NCBI GenBank assembly: GCA_947627745.1 | Contig: CANQXH010000002.1 | Coordinates: 1-63,191, forward strand | Reading direction: 5' to 3' | DNA: 63,191 nt | Source: an uncultured Oscillospiraceae bacterium | GTDB lineage: Bacteria; Bacillota; Clostridia; Oscillospirales; Oscillospiraceae | Shown: positions 42,222 through 50,769 of the stretch, in pieces | Layout of the letters: each line of letters starts with the position of its first letter | Position numbering within the stretch: position 1 is the first letter of the stretch | Made by a program: the position numbers and the translations under genes | Notes under the pieces: model-generated | Told to the model about the DNA's origin: nothing | The model's database searches: none | Seen by the model: the letters and a program-made list of their open reading frames with translations, nothing else

Positions 42222-42251
42222 ATCACATTTTCGATAGATAAAAAATGTGAT
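42222..42251. promoter_or_regulatory. Inverted repeat between XRE regulator and LRR protein
   Basis: ATCACATTTT (42222-42231) and AAAATGTGAT (42242-42251), 10-nt centre, ending 8 nt before the -35 of the LRR gene promoter. Candidate operator. Confidence 0.6.
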
Positions 42252-42259
42252 GTAAAGGC

Positions 42260-42288
42260 TTGACACATATTCACAAAAGCGATATAAT
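42260..42288 (+). promoter_or_regulatory. Consensus SigA promoter of the LRR surface protein
   Basis: TTGACA (42260-42265), 17-nt spacer, TATAAT (42283-42288). Exact consensus, implying high expression unless repressed. Confidence 0.92.
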
Positions 42289-42353
42289 ATAAATAGAAAT
42301 ATGACGGTATTTTGTCATATTCCGATGCAGGAAAGAAATGGAGGTATCTCAAG

Positions 42354-44765
42354 ATGCAAATGAAAAAAGGATTGGCTTTGCTTCTGGTACTTTGCTTGGC
42401 TCTGGCGGCCCTGCCGGTTCGTGCCTATGCGGCGGAGGAACTTCATGGCGAATGGGAGAATTTTCAATGGACCTTGGATGAGGAAACGGGGACTTTGACC
42501 ATTTCCGGCGAGGGAAAAACTCCTGATTTTGGTTATAACAATTCATGTCCATGGCAAAACTATAATGAAATGATCAGCCATGTTGTGCTTGAAGAAGGAA
42601 TCATTGGCATCGGAAGAACCTTTGAGGGCTTGATTAATCTTGAGAGCGTGACCATTCCCAATACAGTTACCAGCATCAATTCTAGGGCATTCAATGGCTG
42701 TGAAAAGCTGGAGCTACATATTCCGAAGAATGTTGTCACGATTAACGAAGAGTTGATTGGCGGCAATGGTGACCCGGTCGAATTGGGGAACCCCAGCAGA
42801 CATGAGAGCTTCCGTGGGGTCAAGAAGCTGATTGTTGACACAGATAATCCCATGTTTTCCAGTGACGAGTACGGGGTGCTTTACAATAAGGATAAGACTG
42901 TGCTGATGTACGCGCCGACCAGCCTGGACGGAAGTTATACGATTCCTAACGGCGTTGTTACCATTGGCAGCGAAGCCTTTGCGGATTGCAAAAAGCTAAC
43001 GGAAGTGATCATCCCTGACAGCGTTACAAAAATCGAAAAACTTGCGTTCTACAATTGCTTGAGTCTGAATAACGTAACGCTTTCTAACAACCTCGCTATA
43101 ATCGGTGAAATGGCCTTCCGATTCTGTGCGCAACTAAACGCGATAACTTTCCCCAATACGTTGACAGAAATAGGGCGCGGCGCGTTTCATCAAACGGCCC
43201 TTGTCGAGGTCGATATCCCCGAAGGAGCCTTTGTAGGCAGCCATGCGTTTAGCAACTGTACAGCATTGAAGACAATAACCTGGCGCGAGGAAGGTAGCTA
43301 CGATAACCTATATTGGAAATTCGAGCCGGAGAGTGGTATACTTATCATTTCTGGTAATGGGGATATGACATCTTGTGCCGTTTACGGCTATCCCTGGTCA
43401 GTTTATTCGTATGCAAATCAAGTCAAGCAGCTTGTTTTAGAGCCTGGCATCACTTCGATAGGAAGTTATGCTTTTGTCGCAATGGGCATTGAGGAGGTAA
43501 CTATCCCAGAAAATGTGACAAAGATTGGAGGTTACGCATTCTATGACACCGGTCTTAAGGAGGTCACTTTCCCAGACAGTTTACAGACAATCGGACATGA
43601 AGCATTTGCATATTGCTCTGACCTAGTAAAGGCAGATTTGCCGAAAAATTTGTTTGAAATCCAAGAAGATGCTTTCTTATTCTGTTCACTGGAAAAGATA
43701 GAGTTGCCCAGCAGCTTAGAGACTATTGGCCGTGGCGCATTTAATGGAAACAATATTACAGAGCTGCAAATCTCCAATCCCAATTTGACGATTGGCGGAC
43801 AAGCGTTTGGATATTGTGAGCAGCTTGTCACAGTGGAGCTCCCGGATGGAATGACCGAGATTCCCCTTGGACTGTTTAACTTCTGCTCCGCACTTGAAAA
43901 TGTGCAGATTCCCTCTACCGTTACAGATATTAGTGAATACGCTTTTCGCGGATGCTCCAGCTTGGCTGAAATAACAATTCCGGATTCAGTGAAGTCTATC
44001 TGGCCCAATGCTTTTGAGGGATGTGAAAAGCTGGCGGAATTGGTGCTTCCAGCGAGTGTGGAAATGGTGAGCCATGATAATTTTGTAGGTGGGAAGCCAG
44101 ATAAGATCGTAGTTTTGAATCCGAATTGCAACATAAAAGACGATTTGCAAGGGTGGGCGTCCAACACGCCGCTTCAAGTCTATGGCTACGTAGGTTCTAC
44201 TGCCGAGGAATACGCGAATCAACATGAACAGGCTGTTTTCATCCCGCTGGACAGTGTTTCTCTTGTCGATGATGAGCCCACCGCGCAAAAGTGGAACGAG
44301 GAAGCTGGCGGAGAGGTTTCTTATCACATCGACCATTCTCTGGAAACGGATGTAGAAGTATTTCTGGATGGCGTTCGTGTGGATCCCGCAAATTATGTTG
44401 TCACGGAAGGCAGCACCATCGTCACCTTCAAGGAGAACTATCTGGCGACGCTGGCTGCCAAGGAGTACGAGGTCAACATCCTGTTCTCTGACGGCGGTAT
44501 TGAGACGAGTCTGATCGTGACCCGGCAGACGCTGCCCGCCCCGGGCAATCCGGGAACCCCCGGAACGAATCTGCCCCCCGCGGTGGTGCCGCCCCATAAT
44601 GAGGCATCTGGTGAAGCGGATCCCGGCGGCTCTGCCCATCCCACCAGCCCCAACGATCCTCCCAAGACCGGTGATTTTGCCGCCCCGGCGCTGTGGGCAT
44701 GCCTGATGGCGGTGTCTGGCCTGGCGATAGCTCTGAGCTTCGCCGGAAAGAAAAAGCGCGAATAA
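42354..44765 (+). CDS. BspA-like leucine-rich repeat surface protein with PPKTG sorting signal
   Basis: 803-aa secreted protein. Signal peptide (about 1-26, AYA-A cleavage) is followed by two blocks, each opening with a beta motif (GTLTISGEGK; GILIISGNGDM) and then LRR_5 repeats of the Treponema pallidum/BspA type (pattern I.xIG..AF..C..L..V.IP). A C-terminal beta region, a Pro/Gly/Ala linker and PPKTGD (769-774), a hydrophobic segment and KKKRE form a sortase signal. RBS GGAGG. Base composition is lower in GC than neighbours across the repeats. Likely anchored by a class B sortase. Confidence 0.92.
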   Translation: MQMKKGLALLLVLCLALAALPVRAYAAEELHGEWENFQWTLDEETGTLTISGEGKTPDFGYNNSCPWQNYNEMISHVVLEEGIIGIGRTFEGLINLESVTIPNTVTSINSRAFNGCEKLELHIPKNVVTINEELIGGNGDPVELGNPSRHESFRGVKKLIVDTDNPMFSSDEYGVLYNKDKTVLMYAPTSLDGSYTIPNGVVTIGSEAFADCKKLTEVIIPDSVTKIEKLAFYNCLSLNNVTLSNNLAIIGEMAFRFCAQLNAITFPNTLTEIGRGAFHQTALVEVDIPEGAFVGSHAFSNCTALKTITWREEGSYDNLYWKFEPESGILIISGNGDMTSCAVYGYPWSVYSYANQVKQLVLEPGITSIGSYAFVAMGIEEVTIPENVTKIGGYAFYDTGLKEVTFPDSLQTIGHEAFAYCSDLVKADLPKNLFEIQEDAFLFCSLEKIELPSSLETIGRGAFNGNNITELQISNPNLTIGGQAFGYCEQLVTVELPDGMTEIPLGLFNFCSALENVQIPSTVTDISEYAFRGCSSLAEITIPDSVKSIWPNAFEGCEKLAELVLPASVEMVSHDNFVGGKPDKIVVLNPNCNIKDDLQGWASNTPLQVYGYVGSTAEEYANQHEQAVFIPLDSVSLVDDEPTAQKWNEEAGGEVSYHIDHSLETDVEVFLDGVRVDPANYVVTEGSTIVTFKENYLATLAAKEYEVNILFSDGGIETSLIVTRQTLPAPGNPGTPGTNLPPAVVPPHNEASGEADPGGSAHPTSPNDPPKTGDFAAPALWACLMAVSGLAIALSFAGKKKRE

Positions 44766-44779
44766 TGTCGTCACGCCAA

Positions 44780-44806
44780 GCGCCCCCGGCATACCGCCGG
44801 GGGCGC
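44780..44806 (+). terminator. Hairpin after the LRR surface protein gene
   Basis: GCGCCCCCGGC (44780-44790), loop ATACC, GCCGGGGGCGC (44796-44806). No T tract. Confidence 0.6.
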
Positions 44807-44880
44807 TACCTATACCAACCACAAAACATTGATAACCGCCTGCACAAAAACCGCCTTATTTATACCGCCGTCCACGAAAC

Positions 44881-44924
44881 ATTCCGCCCCGGGCGCTTCA
44901 GCGCCCGGGGCGGAATCCATTTTT
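44881..44924. terminator. Bidirectional terminator between convergent LRR genes
   Basis: 16-bp stem ATTCCGCCCCGGGCGC (44881-44896), loop TTCA, complement 44901-44916, then CCATTTTTT. Confidence 0.85.
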
Positions 44925-44934
44925 TAATGGGAAG

Positions 44935-46674
44935 CTATTCCTCTTCCTCCTCCGCGCCGGCGGTGGGGTCAAAGTTGACAATGATGCTCTGCTCCGTGAG
45001 CATGGAGGCGTCGGTGACGGCGGTGCCGAAGACGTTGACCTGGATCAGATTGGGGCATTCCGCCAGCTCCTCTACCGATTCGATGGCCTCGTTGTAGTCC
45101 ATCAGGACATTGTTTAGAGCGCTCAGTCCAGCCAGAGGCTCCAGCGACTCGATCAGATTGTAGGAGCCATCAATGGTGACCAGGGCGCAGCTCTGGCTCC
45201 ACTGGGGGATCTCCACCACCTGGTTGTGGGAGAAGTCCAGCTTCACCAGCTTGTCCAGGGCCGCCAGGGCGGTGATGTCCGTCAGGGCGTTGTTGGAGAT
45301 GTCCAGGGTTTCCAAGCCGGAACAGTGGACCAACTGCCCCACCTCCGTCAGCTGGTTGGCCCCCGCCGCCAGGTAGGTCAGGGCGGGCAGGTTGTCCACC
45401 GCCCCCAGGCTGGCCAGCTTGTTGTGGCTCACGTCCAGCCAGGACAGGCTCCGAATGCCGCACACCGGGGCGATGGAGGTCAGAGAGTTATAGGACACGT
45501 CCAGGGTGGTCAAATTGTTCAGCCCGGACAGATAGCCCAGGTCTGTCACCGCGTTCCGGGACAGGCGCAGCTCCTGTAGCTCCGCCATACCGCCGATGGG
45601 GGCCAGATTGCCGATGGTATTGTCGTTCAGGTTCAGATAGGTCAGCTTTTGGGCGGTGGAGAGGGTGTTGACCGAGGCCAGGCCGCAGTCCTCCAGGGTC
45701 AGCTTGGTCAGCTCCGGCAGGGCGGCGATGGAGGCCAGATCCTCATTGCTGACTCGGCAGCCGGAAATGTTCAGCTCTGTCAGATGGGAAAGGGAGGCAA
45801 TGTAGTGCAGCTCCTGGGGAAGTCCGTCCTTTACCGTCAGGCTCTCCAGATAGGGCAGGAGGGCCAAATCGGCGTAGCTCTGGGCGTCCTCCGGAACGGT
45901 GAAGGCGGAAATTACCCATAGGTCGTTGGTGTAGATGACTTTGTTCTCATCCACACCCAGCGCTTCCCGGAGGGCGGCCTCCATGGCCGGGTCGGTAAAG
46001 GTGGCGGGCTCAATGATGCCGCCGACGGTGTAGCCGTAGATCGCCAGAGGACTGACCAAACCGTTGTCCCCCACGGCGACCGCGTAGATGGTGGTCTCGC
46101 CCTGGCCCAGTTCCACGGGCGTGGAGTAGGGCTCGTCGGAAATGGAGGGGTACTCGCCCAGATCGCTGTAATACAGGGTGCCCTCGGCCTCCATGGTCAC
46201 GGTGATGTACTGGGTGTAAAAGCCCGGCTCCGGGTAGCAGACTGGGACGGAAGGCCGCATGGCGTCCAGCTCCGCCTTGATCTCGGGGTTGGAGATCGTG
46301 TCCAGCATCTGCACCGCGTCCAGGAGCTTGTCCTGCTCCACATAGATCTGACACAGGACCTGGTACAGCTTGGAGGTGCCTCCGTCGGCAATGGCGTTGG
46401 ACAGGGTATACTCCGCCTTGGTGTAGTTTCCGGCGTTTTTGTACTGCATGGCCAGCTCGATGGCCACGTCCTCATCCTGATTGGCCTGGGAGTAGGCCTG
46501 ATTGTAGAACCATGTGGCCAGTGACTGGCGCCCGTTGCTCTCCCAGTAGCGGGCCTGCTGCAACAGCATGTCCCGGGTAAAATCCTGATCATATACGAAT
46601 AAGTACCACGCCGCGCTGCCAAGTACCGCGAATACCAGCAGCAGCGGCAGGATCACGCGCATCGCTCGTTTCAT
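44935..46674 (-). CDS. Membrane-anchored TPR / FN3-associated / LRR protein
   Basis: 579 aa. An N-terminal membrane anchor (about 5-25) puts the rest outside the cell: TPR-like helices (about 30-140), a chitobiase/FN3-associated-type beta domain (PGFYTQYITVTM... TLYYSDLGEYPS, about 150-225), then LRRs of 22 residues (about 240-565, LTxLxLxxN pattern) and a Glu-rich tail. ATG 46674 is preferred; the earlier TTG has no RBS. I know no function; it may be an adhesion or cell-wall-contact receptor. It uses its own consensus promoter. Confidence 0.85.
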   Translation of the reverse strand: MKRAMRVILPLLLVFAVLGSAAWYLFVYDQDFTRDMLLQQARYWESNGRQSLATWFYNQAYSQANQDEDVAIELAMQYKNAGNYTKAEYTLSNAIADGGTSKLYQVLCQIYVEQDKLLDAVQMLDTISNPEIKAELDAMRPSVPVCYPEPGFYTQYITVTMEAEGTLYYSDLGEYPSISDEPYSTPVELGQGETTIYAVAVGDNGLVSPLAIYGYTVGGIIEPATFTDPAMEAALREALGVDENKVIYTNDLWVISAFTVPEDAQSYADLALLPYLESLTVKDGLPQELHYIASLSHLTELNISGCRVSNEDLASIAALPELTKLTLEDCGLASVNTLSTAQKLTYLNLNDNTIGNLAPIGGMAELQELRLSRNAVTDLGYLSGLNNLTTLDVSYNSLTSIAPVCGIRSLSWLDVSHNKLASLGAVDNLPALTYLAAGANQLTEVGQLVHCSGLETLDISNNALTDITALAALDKLVKLDFSHNQVVEIPQWSQSCALVTIDGSYNLIESLEPLAGLSALNNVLMDYNEAIESVEELAECPNLIQVNVFGTAVTDASMLTEQSIIVNFDPTAGAEEEEE

Positions 46675-46715
46675 TTGTTCGCGCTCCGTTTCCAATTTGT
46701 TATACTTTGTAATTT

Positions 46716-46744
46716 ATTATACAGAGCTTGGGGAGCGATGTCAA
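46716..46744 (-). promoter_or_regulatory. Consensus SigA promoter of the TPR/LRR protein
   Basis: Minus strand: TTGACA (46744-46739), 17-nt spacer, TATAAT (46721-46716). Exact consensus. Confidence 0.9.
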
Positions 46745-46835
46745 GTCCTGGGGAAAAATTGGATGGATTTTCGGCGGATTGCGGCTGATTTTCTCCAAGG
46801 TTCCCTGGTAAAATGGGTCAAAGGAGGCGGAAGCC

Positions 46836-47801
46836 GTGAAAAGATTTTGGTTGGAAGCAGCCCTGGCGGTGGCGCTGGGGGTATTGTTTCCCTGGATCCT
46901 GTTCAGCCTGACGGACCCTGCCGTTCAAGGCGCTCTATCTGCCCAGCCCGCAGGAACATCCCAGCCTACAATTACCCAGCCGGAAACCACAAAGGTATGG
47001 GTACTTTTACCTGATGGACAAGCTCGGGAAATGGATTTGGAAGAATATCTCGTGGGGGTGGTGCTGGGGGAGATGCCGGCGGACTTTGAAATGGAGGCGC
47101 TGAAAGCCCAGTCGGTGGTGGCCCGTACCTTCGCCCTGCGGGCCCAGGAGCAAAATTCCAAGCACCCCGGCATGGTCTGCACCGACGCCGCCTGCTGCCA
47201 GGCCTACTGCGCCCCGGCGGATTATCTTGCCCAGGGGGGCGAGGAAGCGGCGGTGGACAAGGTAACGGCGGCGGTCCAGGCCACCTGGGGACAGGTGCTG
47301 TGCTACCAAGGGGAACTGATCGAGGCGACCTACTTCTCCTGCTCCGGCGGCAGGACAGAGGACGCTTTGGCGGTCTGGGGCGCCGACGTGCCCTACCTCC
47401 GCTCCACGGAAAGCCCCGGCGAGGAGGGGGCGGCCCACTATACAGACCGGGTGTTCTTCACCCCGGAGGAATTTTCCCAGGCCCTGGGCGGCGGCTTGAC
47501 TGGTAGCCCGGACACTTGGTTCGGAGAGACGTCCTACACCGCCGGCGGCGGGGTGGAGGAGATGGCCATCGGCGGAAGGATCTACCGGGGCACCGAGCTG
47601 CGGCGCCTACTGGGCCTGCGCTCCACCGCCTTTACCGTGGAGGCGGGCGCGGCGGGGATCTGGATTACTACCCATGGCTTCGGGCACCGGGTGGGCATGA
47701 GCCAGTACGGCGCCGACGCCATGGCCGCCGCCGGGGCGGACTACGCTTCGATCCTGGCCCACTATTATCAGGGGACTACCCTGGAAACCCGGAAAACCTA
47801 A
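46836..47801 (+). CDS. spoIID: Stage II sporulation protein D (lytic transglycosylase)
   Basis: Membrane-anchored peptidoglycan lytic transglycosylase of the DMP machine that drives forespore engulfment. 321 aa; GTG start after AAGGAGG. N-terminal anchor (about 4-25), catalytic Glu in VVLGEMP, and the SpoIID/LytB stretches ALKAQSVVARTFAL and THGFGHRVGMSQYG are clear. SpoIIM and SpoIIP are not in the window. It follows the TPR/LRR gene divergently. Confidence 0.95.
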   Translation: MKRFWLEAALAVALGVLFPWILFSLTDPAVQGALSAQPAGTSQPTITQPETTKVWVLLPDGQAREMDLEEYLVGVVLGEMPADFEMEALKAQSVVARTFALRAQEQNSKHPGMVCTDAACCQAYCAPADYLAQGGEEAAVDKVTAAVQATWGQVLCYQGELIEATYFSCSGGRTEDALAVWGADVPYLRSTESPGEEGAAHYTDRVFFTPEEFSQALGGGLTGSPDTWFGETSYTAGGGVEEMAIGGRIYRGTELRRLLGLRSTAFTVEAGAAGIWITTHGFGHRVGMSQYGADAMAAAGADYASILAHYYQGTTLETRKT

Positions 47802-47810
47802 AGAAAAAAG

Positions 47811-47838
47811 TTGACAAATTCCCGTTTCGTGCTACAAT
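47811..47838 (+). promoter_or_regulatory. SigA promoter of T-box-alaS
   Basis: TTGACA (47811-47816), 16-nt spacer, TACAAT (47833-47838). Confidence 0.8.
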
Positions 47839-47844
47839 ATCTAA

Positions 47845-48073
47845 GGATATGCAAAAAAACGATGCGGAAGCCAAGCGGATAGCTCCGTCTTCAGCGAGGG
47901 GGGTCAGGTGCAAGCCCCTGCCGGGACGTTCGCAAGCCACTTCCAAGCTGCCCGGGAGACCGGGACGGGCGCTCCCGTTACAGAGCGTGAAAGATGCCGT
48001 TTCTTTGGCGGCAATTAGGGTGGTACCGCGAGTCGCCTCGCCCCTAAATTTGGGGGTGAGGTGTTTCTTTTTT
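47845..48073 (+). promoter_or_regulatory. T-box leader controlling alaS
   Basis: A T-box riboswitch. The antiterminator core GGTGGTACCGCG lies at 48019-48030, and a terminator CCTCGCCCC (48036-48044)/GGGGGTGAGG (48052-48061) with TGTTTCTTTTTT follows. Stem I appears to run from about 47860 to 47940, with AACG/ACGTT pairing at the base; GCC at 47930-47932, an alanine codon, sits where the specifier is expected. Uncharged tRNA-Ala would favour antitermination and raise alaS transcription. Confidence 0.93.
48036..48073 (+). terminator. Terminator of the alaS T-box
   Basis: Stem CCTCGCCCC (48036-48044) with GGGGGTGAGG (48052-48061), then TGTTTCTTTTTT. Alternative pairing with the T-box sequence prevents it. 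Confidence 0.85.
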
Positions 48074-48104
48074 GCAAAAAACAAATTTTTGGAGGGAAAA
48101 CCAA

Positions 48105-50747
48105 ATGTCACACAAGTCCTATGGGGTCAACGAGCTGCGGGAGATGTTCCTGTCCTTCTTTGAGAGCAAGGGTCATCTGCGCCTGCCCAGCTTTTCGCTG
48201 ATCCCCCAGAATGACCAGTCCCTGCTGCTGATCAACTCCGGCATGGCCCCTATGAAGCCCTATTTCAAGGGCGAGGTGGAGCCTCCCCGCCGCCGGGTCT
48301 GTACCTGCCAGAAGTGCATCCGCACCGGCGACATCGAGAACATCGGCAAGACCGCCCGCCACGGCACTTACTTTGAGATGCTGGGCAATTTCTCCTTTGG
48401 CGACTACTTCAAGCACGAGGCCATCGCCTGGAGCTGGGAATTTCTGACCAAGGTGGTGGGCCTGGAGCCGGACCGGCTGTACCCCTCCATCTATGAAAAC
48501 GACGAGGAAGCCTTTGCCATCTGGAACAAGGAGATCGGCATCCCCGCCGAGCGGATCTTCCGCTTCGGCAAGGCGGACAACTTCTGGGAGCACGGCTCCG
48601 GCCCCTGCGGCCCCTGCTCCGAGATCTACTACGACCGGGGGGAGAAGTACGGCTGCGGCAAGCCCACCTGCACCGTCGGCTGTGACTGCGACCGGTACAT
48701 GGAGGTCTGGAACAACGTTTTCTCCCAGTTTGACAACGACGGCCACGGCAATTACACCGACCTGGTCCAGAAGAATATCGACACCGGTATGGGCCTGGAG
48801 CGGCTGGCGGTGGTCTGCCAGGATGTGGACAGCCTGTTCGATGTGGACACGGTGATGAATATCACCCACCGGGTCACGGAGCTCACCGGCGCGGCCTACG
48901 GCCAGAGCCACAAGACCGACGTTTCCCTCCGGGTCATCACGGATCACATCCGGGCCAGCGTGTTCATGATCGCCGATGGCGTCCTGCCCAGTAACGAGGG
49001 TCGGGGCTACGTTCTGCGGCGGCTGCTCCGGCGGGCGGCCCGCCACGGCAAGCTCCTGGGGGTGAACGAGCCCTTCCTGTACCAGGTGGTGGAGACCGTG
49101 GTCCGGGAGAATGAGAACCACTACACCTATCTGCGGGAGCGGGCCTCCTATATCACCCGGGTGGTGAAGGTGGAGGAGGAGAACTTCGCCCGGACCATCG
49201 ACGGCGGCATGCGGATCTTCAGCGATCTGCTTGCCAGCCACAAGGCCAAGGGCGAGACCCGGTTCTCCGGGGCCGACGCCTTCAAGCTCTATGACACCTA
49301 CGGTTTCCCCATCGACCTGACGGTGGAGATGGTGGCCGACGAGGGTATGGAGGTGGATCTGCCCGCCTTTGAAGCGAAGATGCAGGAGCAGAAGGTCCGG
49401 GCCCGGGAGGCCCGGAAGGCCCTGGGCGATCTGGCCTGGGCGGGCATCGACCTGGGATTGGACAATACGCCCACCGCGTTCGTGGGCTATGAGCAGAACA
49501 GCTGCGAGGCCCGGGTCCTGGCGGTGTGCGTGGGAGACGAGGTCTCCGGCGCAATCACCGGCGGGGAGAGCGGCATCCTGGTGCTGGACAAGACCCCCTT
49601 CTACGCCGAGATGGGCGGCCAGACCGCCGACCACGGCGTGATTCTGGTGGGGGACAGCCGGTTTGAGGTCCGGGATGTCCAGAAGGACAAGGCGGGCAAG
49701 TACCTGCACTACGGCGCCATGCTCCGGGGCACCATCAAAGTGGACGATCCGGTGTGCGCCGCCATCGACGTGGAGCGCCGCCGGGCCATCATGCGGGCCC
49801 ACTCCGCCACCCACCTGCTCCAGCGGGCACTGAAGAGCGTGCTGGGGGACCATGTCCATCAGGCCGGCTCCCTAGTGGAACCGGACCGGCTGCGGTTCGA
49901 CTTTACCCACTACGCGGCCCTGACCCCGGAGGAGTTGGCCCGGGTGGACGCCCTGGTGCAGTCCGCCGTGCTGGAGGGCTACGCCATCAACATTCGGGAA
50001 ATGCCCATCGAGGAGGCCAAGGCCACCGGGGCGACCGCGTTGTTTAGCGAAAAATACGGCGATGTGGTGCGGGTGGTCAACATGGGCGGCTACTCCATCG
50101 AACTGTGCGGCGGCACCCATTTGGACAACACCGCCAAGATCGGTCCCTTCCTCATCGAGAGCGAGGGAAGCGTTGCCTCCGGCGTCCGCCGGATCGAGGC
50201 CGTTACCGGAAAGGTCTGCATGGCGGAGCTGGAAAAGGAGCGGGAGCGGCTCTACAAGGCCGCCGCGCTGGTGAAGGTCAAGCCCTCCGATCTGGGAGAC
50301 AAAATCCAGAATCAGATCGAGGAAATCCGGCAGCTTCGCCGCTCCATCGAGAATTTCAAGAGCAAGGAGGCCGCCGGCGAGACGGAGCGGTATCTCTACG
50401 GCGCCCGGCTGGTAGACGGGCTCCATGTGCTGACCGCCAATGTACCCGGCGCCGATGCCGCCCGCCTGCGGCAAATGGGCGATTTGCTTCGGGACAAGGC
50501 CCCCGACGTGGTGGCGGTCCTCTCCGCCGTCAACGAGGGAAAAATCACCTTCCTGGCGGTCTGCGGCAAGGAGGCCGTGGCCCGGGGCCTGAAGGCCGGG
50601 GAACTGGTGCGGCAGGTCTGCGCCTGCTGCGGCGGCTCCGGCGGCGGCAAGCCCGACTCCGCCATGGGCGGCGGCAAGGACGTTCTCAAGCTGGATAACG
50701 CCCTGGCCCTGGTGGATGACTACGTTTCTGAAAAACTGAAGGGATAA
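48105..50747 (+). CDS. alaS: Alanyl-tRNA synthetase
   Basis: Class II synthetase, 880 aa. The catalytic core begins LREMFLSFFESKGHLRLPS; a linked editing domain holds the HSATHLL and CGGTHL zinc/editing motifs, and the C-Ala domain follows, ending with CCGGSGGGKPDSAMGGG. ATG 48105 follows TTGGAGGG. An N-terminal in-frame extension crosses the T-box terminator and is rejected. CTCQKCIRTGD and CGKPTCTVGCDCD are notable cysteine clusters of Clostridial AlaRS. Confidence 0.98.
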   Translation: MSHKSYGVNELREMFLSFFESKGHLRLPSFSLIPQNDQSLLLINSGMAPMKPYFKGEVEPPRRRVCTCQKCIRTGDIENIGKTARHGTYFEMLGNFSFGDYFKHEAIAWSWEFLTKVVGLEPDRLYPSIYENDEEAFAIWNKEIGIPAERIFRFGKADNFWEHGSGPCGPCSEIYYDRGEKYGCGKPTCTVGCDCDRYMEVWNNVFSQFDNDGHGNYTDLVQKNIDTGMGLERLAVVCQDVDSLFDVDTVMNITHRVTELTGAAYGQSHKTDVSLRVITDHIRASVFMIADGVLPSNEGRGYVLRRLLRRAARHGKLLGVNEPFLYQVVETVVRENENHYTYLRERASYITRVVKVEEENFARTIDGGMRIFSDLLASHKAKGETRFSGADAFKLYDTYGFPIDLTVEMVADEGMEVDLPAFEAKMQEQKVRAREARKALGDLAWAGIDLGLDNTPTAFVGYEQNSCEARVLAVCVGDEVSGAITGGESGILVLDKTPFYAEMGGQTADHGVILVGDSRFEVRDVQKDKAGKYLHYGAMLRGTIKVDDPVCAAIDVERRRAIMRAHSATHLLQRALKSVLGDHVHQAGSLVEPDRLRFDFTHYAALTPEELARVDALVQSAVLEGYAINIREMPIEEAKATGATALFSEKYGDVVRVVNMGGYSIELCGGTHLDNTAKIGPFLIESEGSVASGVRRIEAVTGKVCMAELEKERERLYKAAALVKVKPSDLGDKIQNQIEEIRQLRRSIENFKSKEAAGETERYLYGARLVDGLHVLTANVPGADAARLRQMGDLLRDKAPDVVAVLSAVNEGKITFLAVCGKEAVARGLKAGELVRQVCACCGGSGGGKPDSAMGGGKDVLKLDNALALVDDYVSEKLKG

Positions 50748-50769
50748 GAAACCTGGAAGGGAGGACCTC

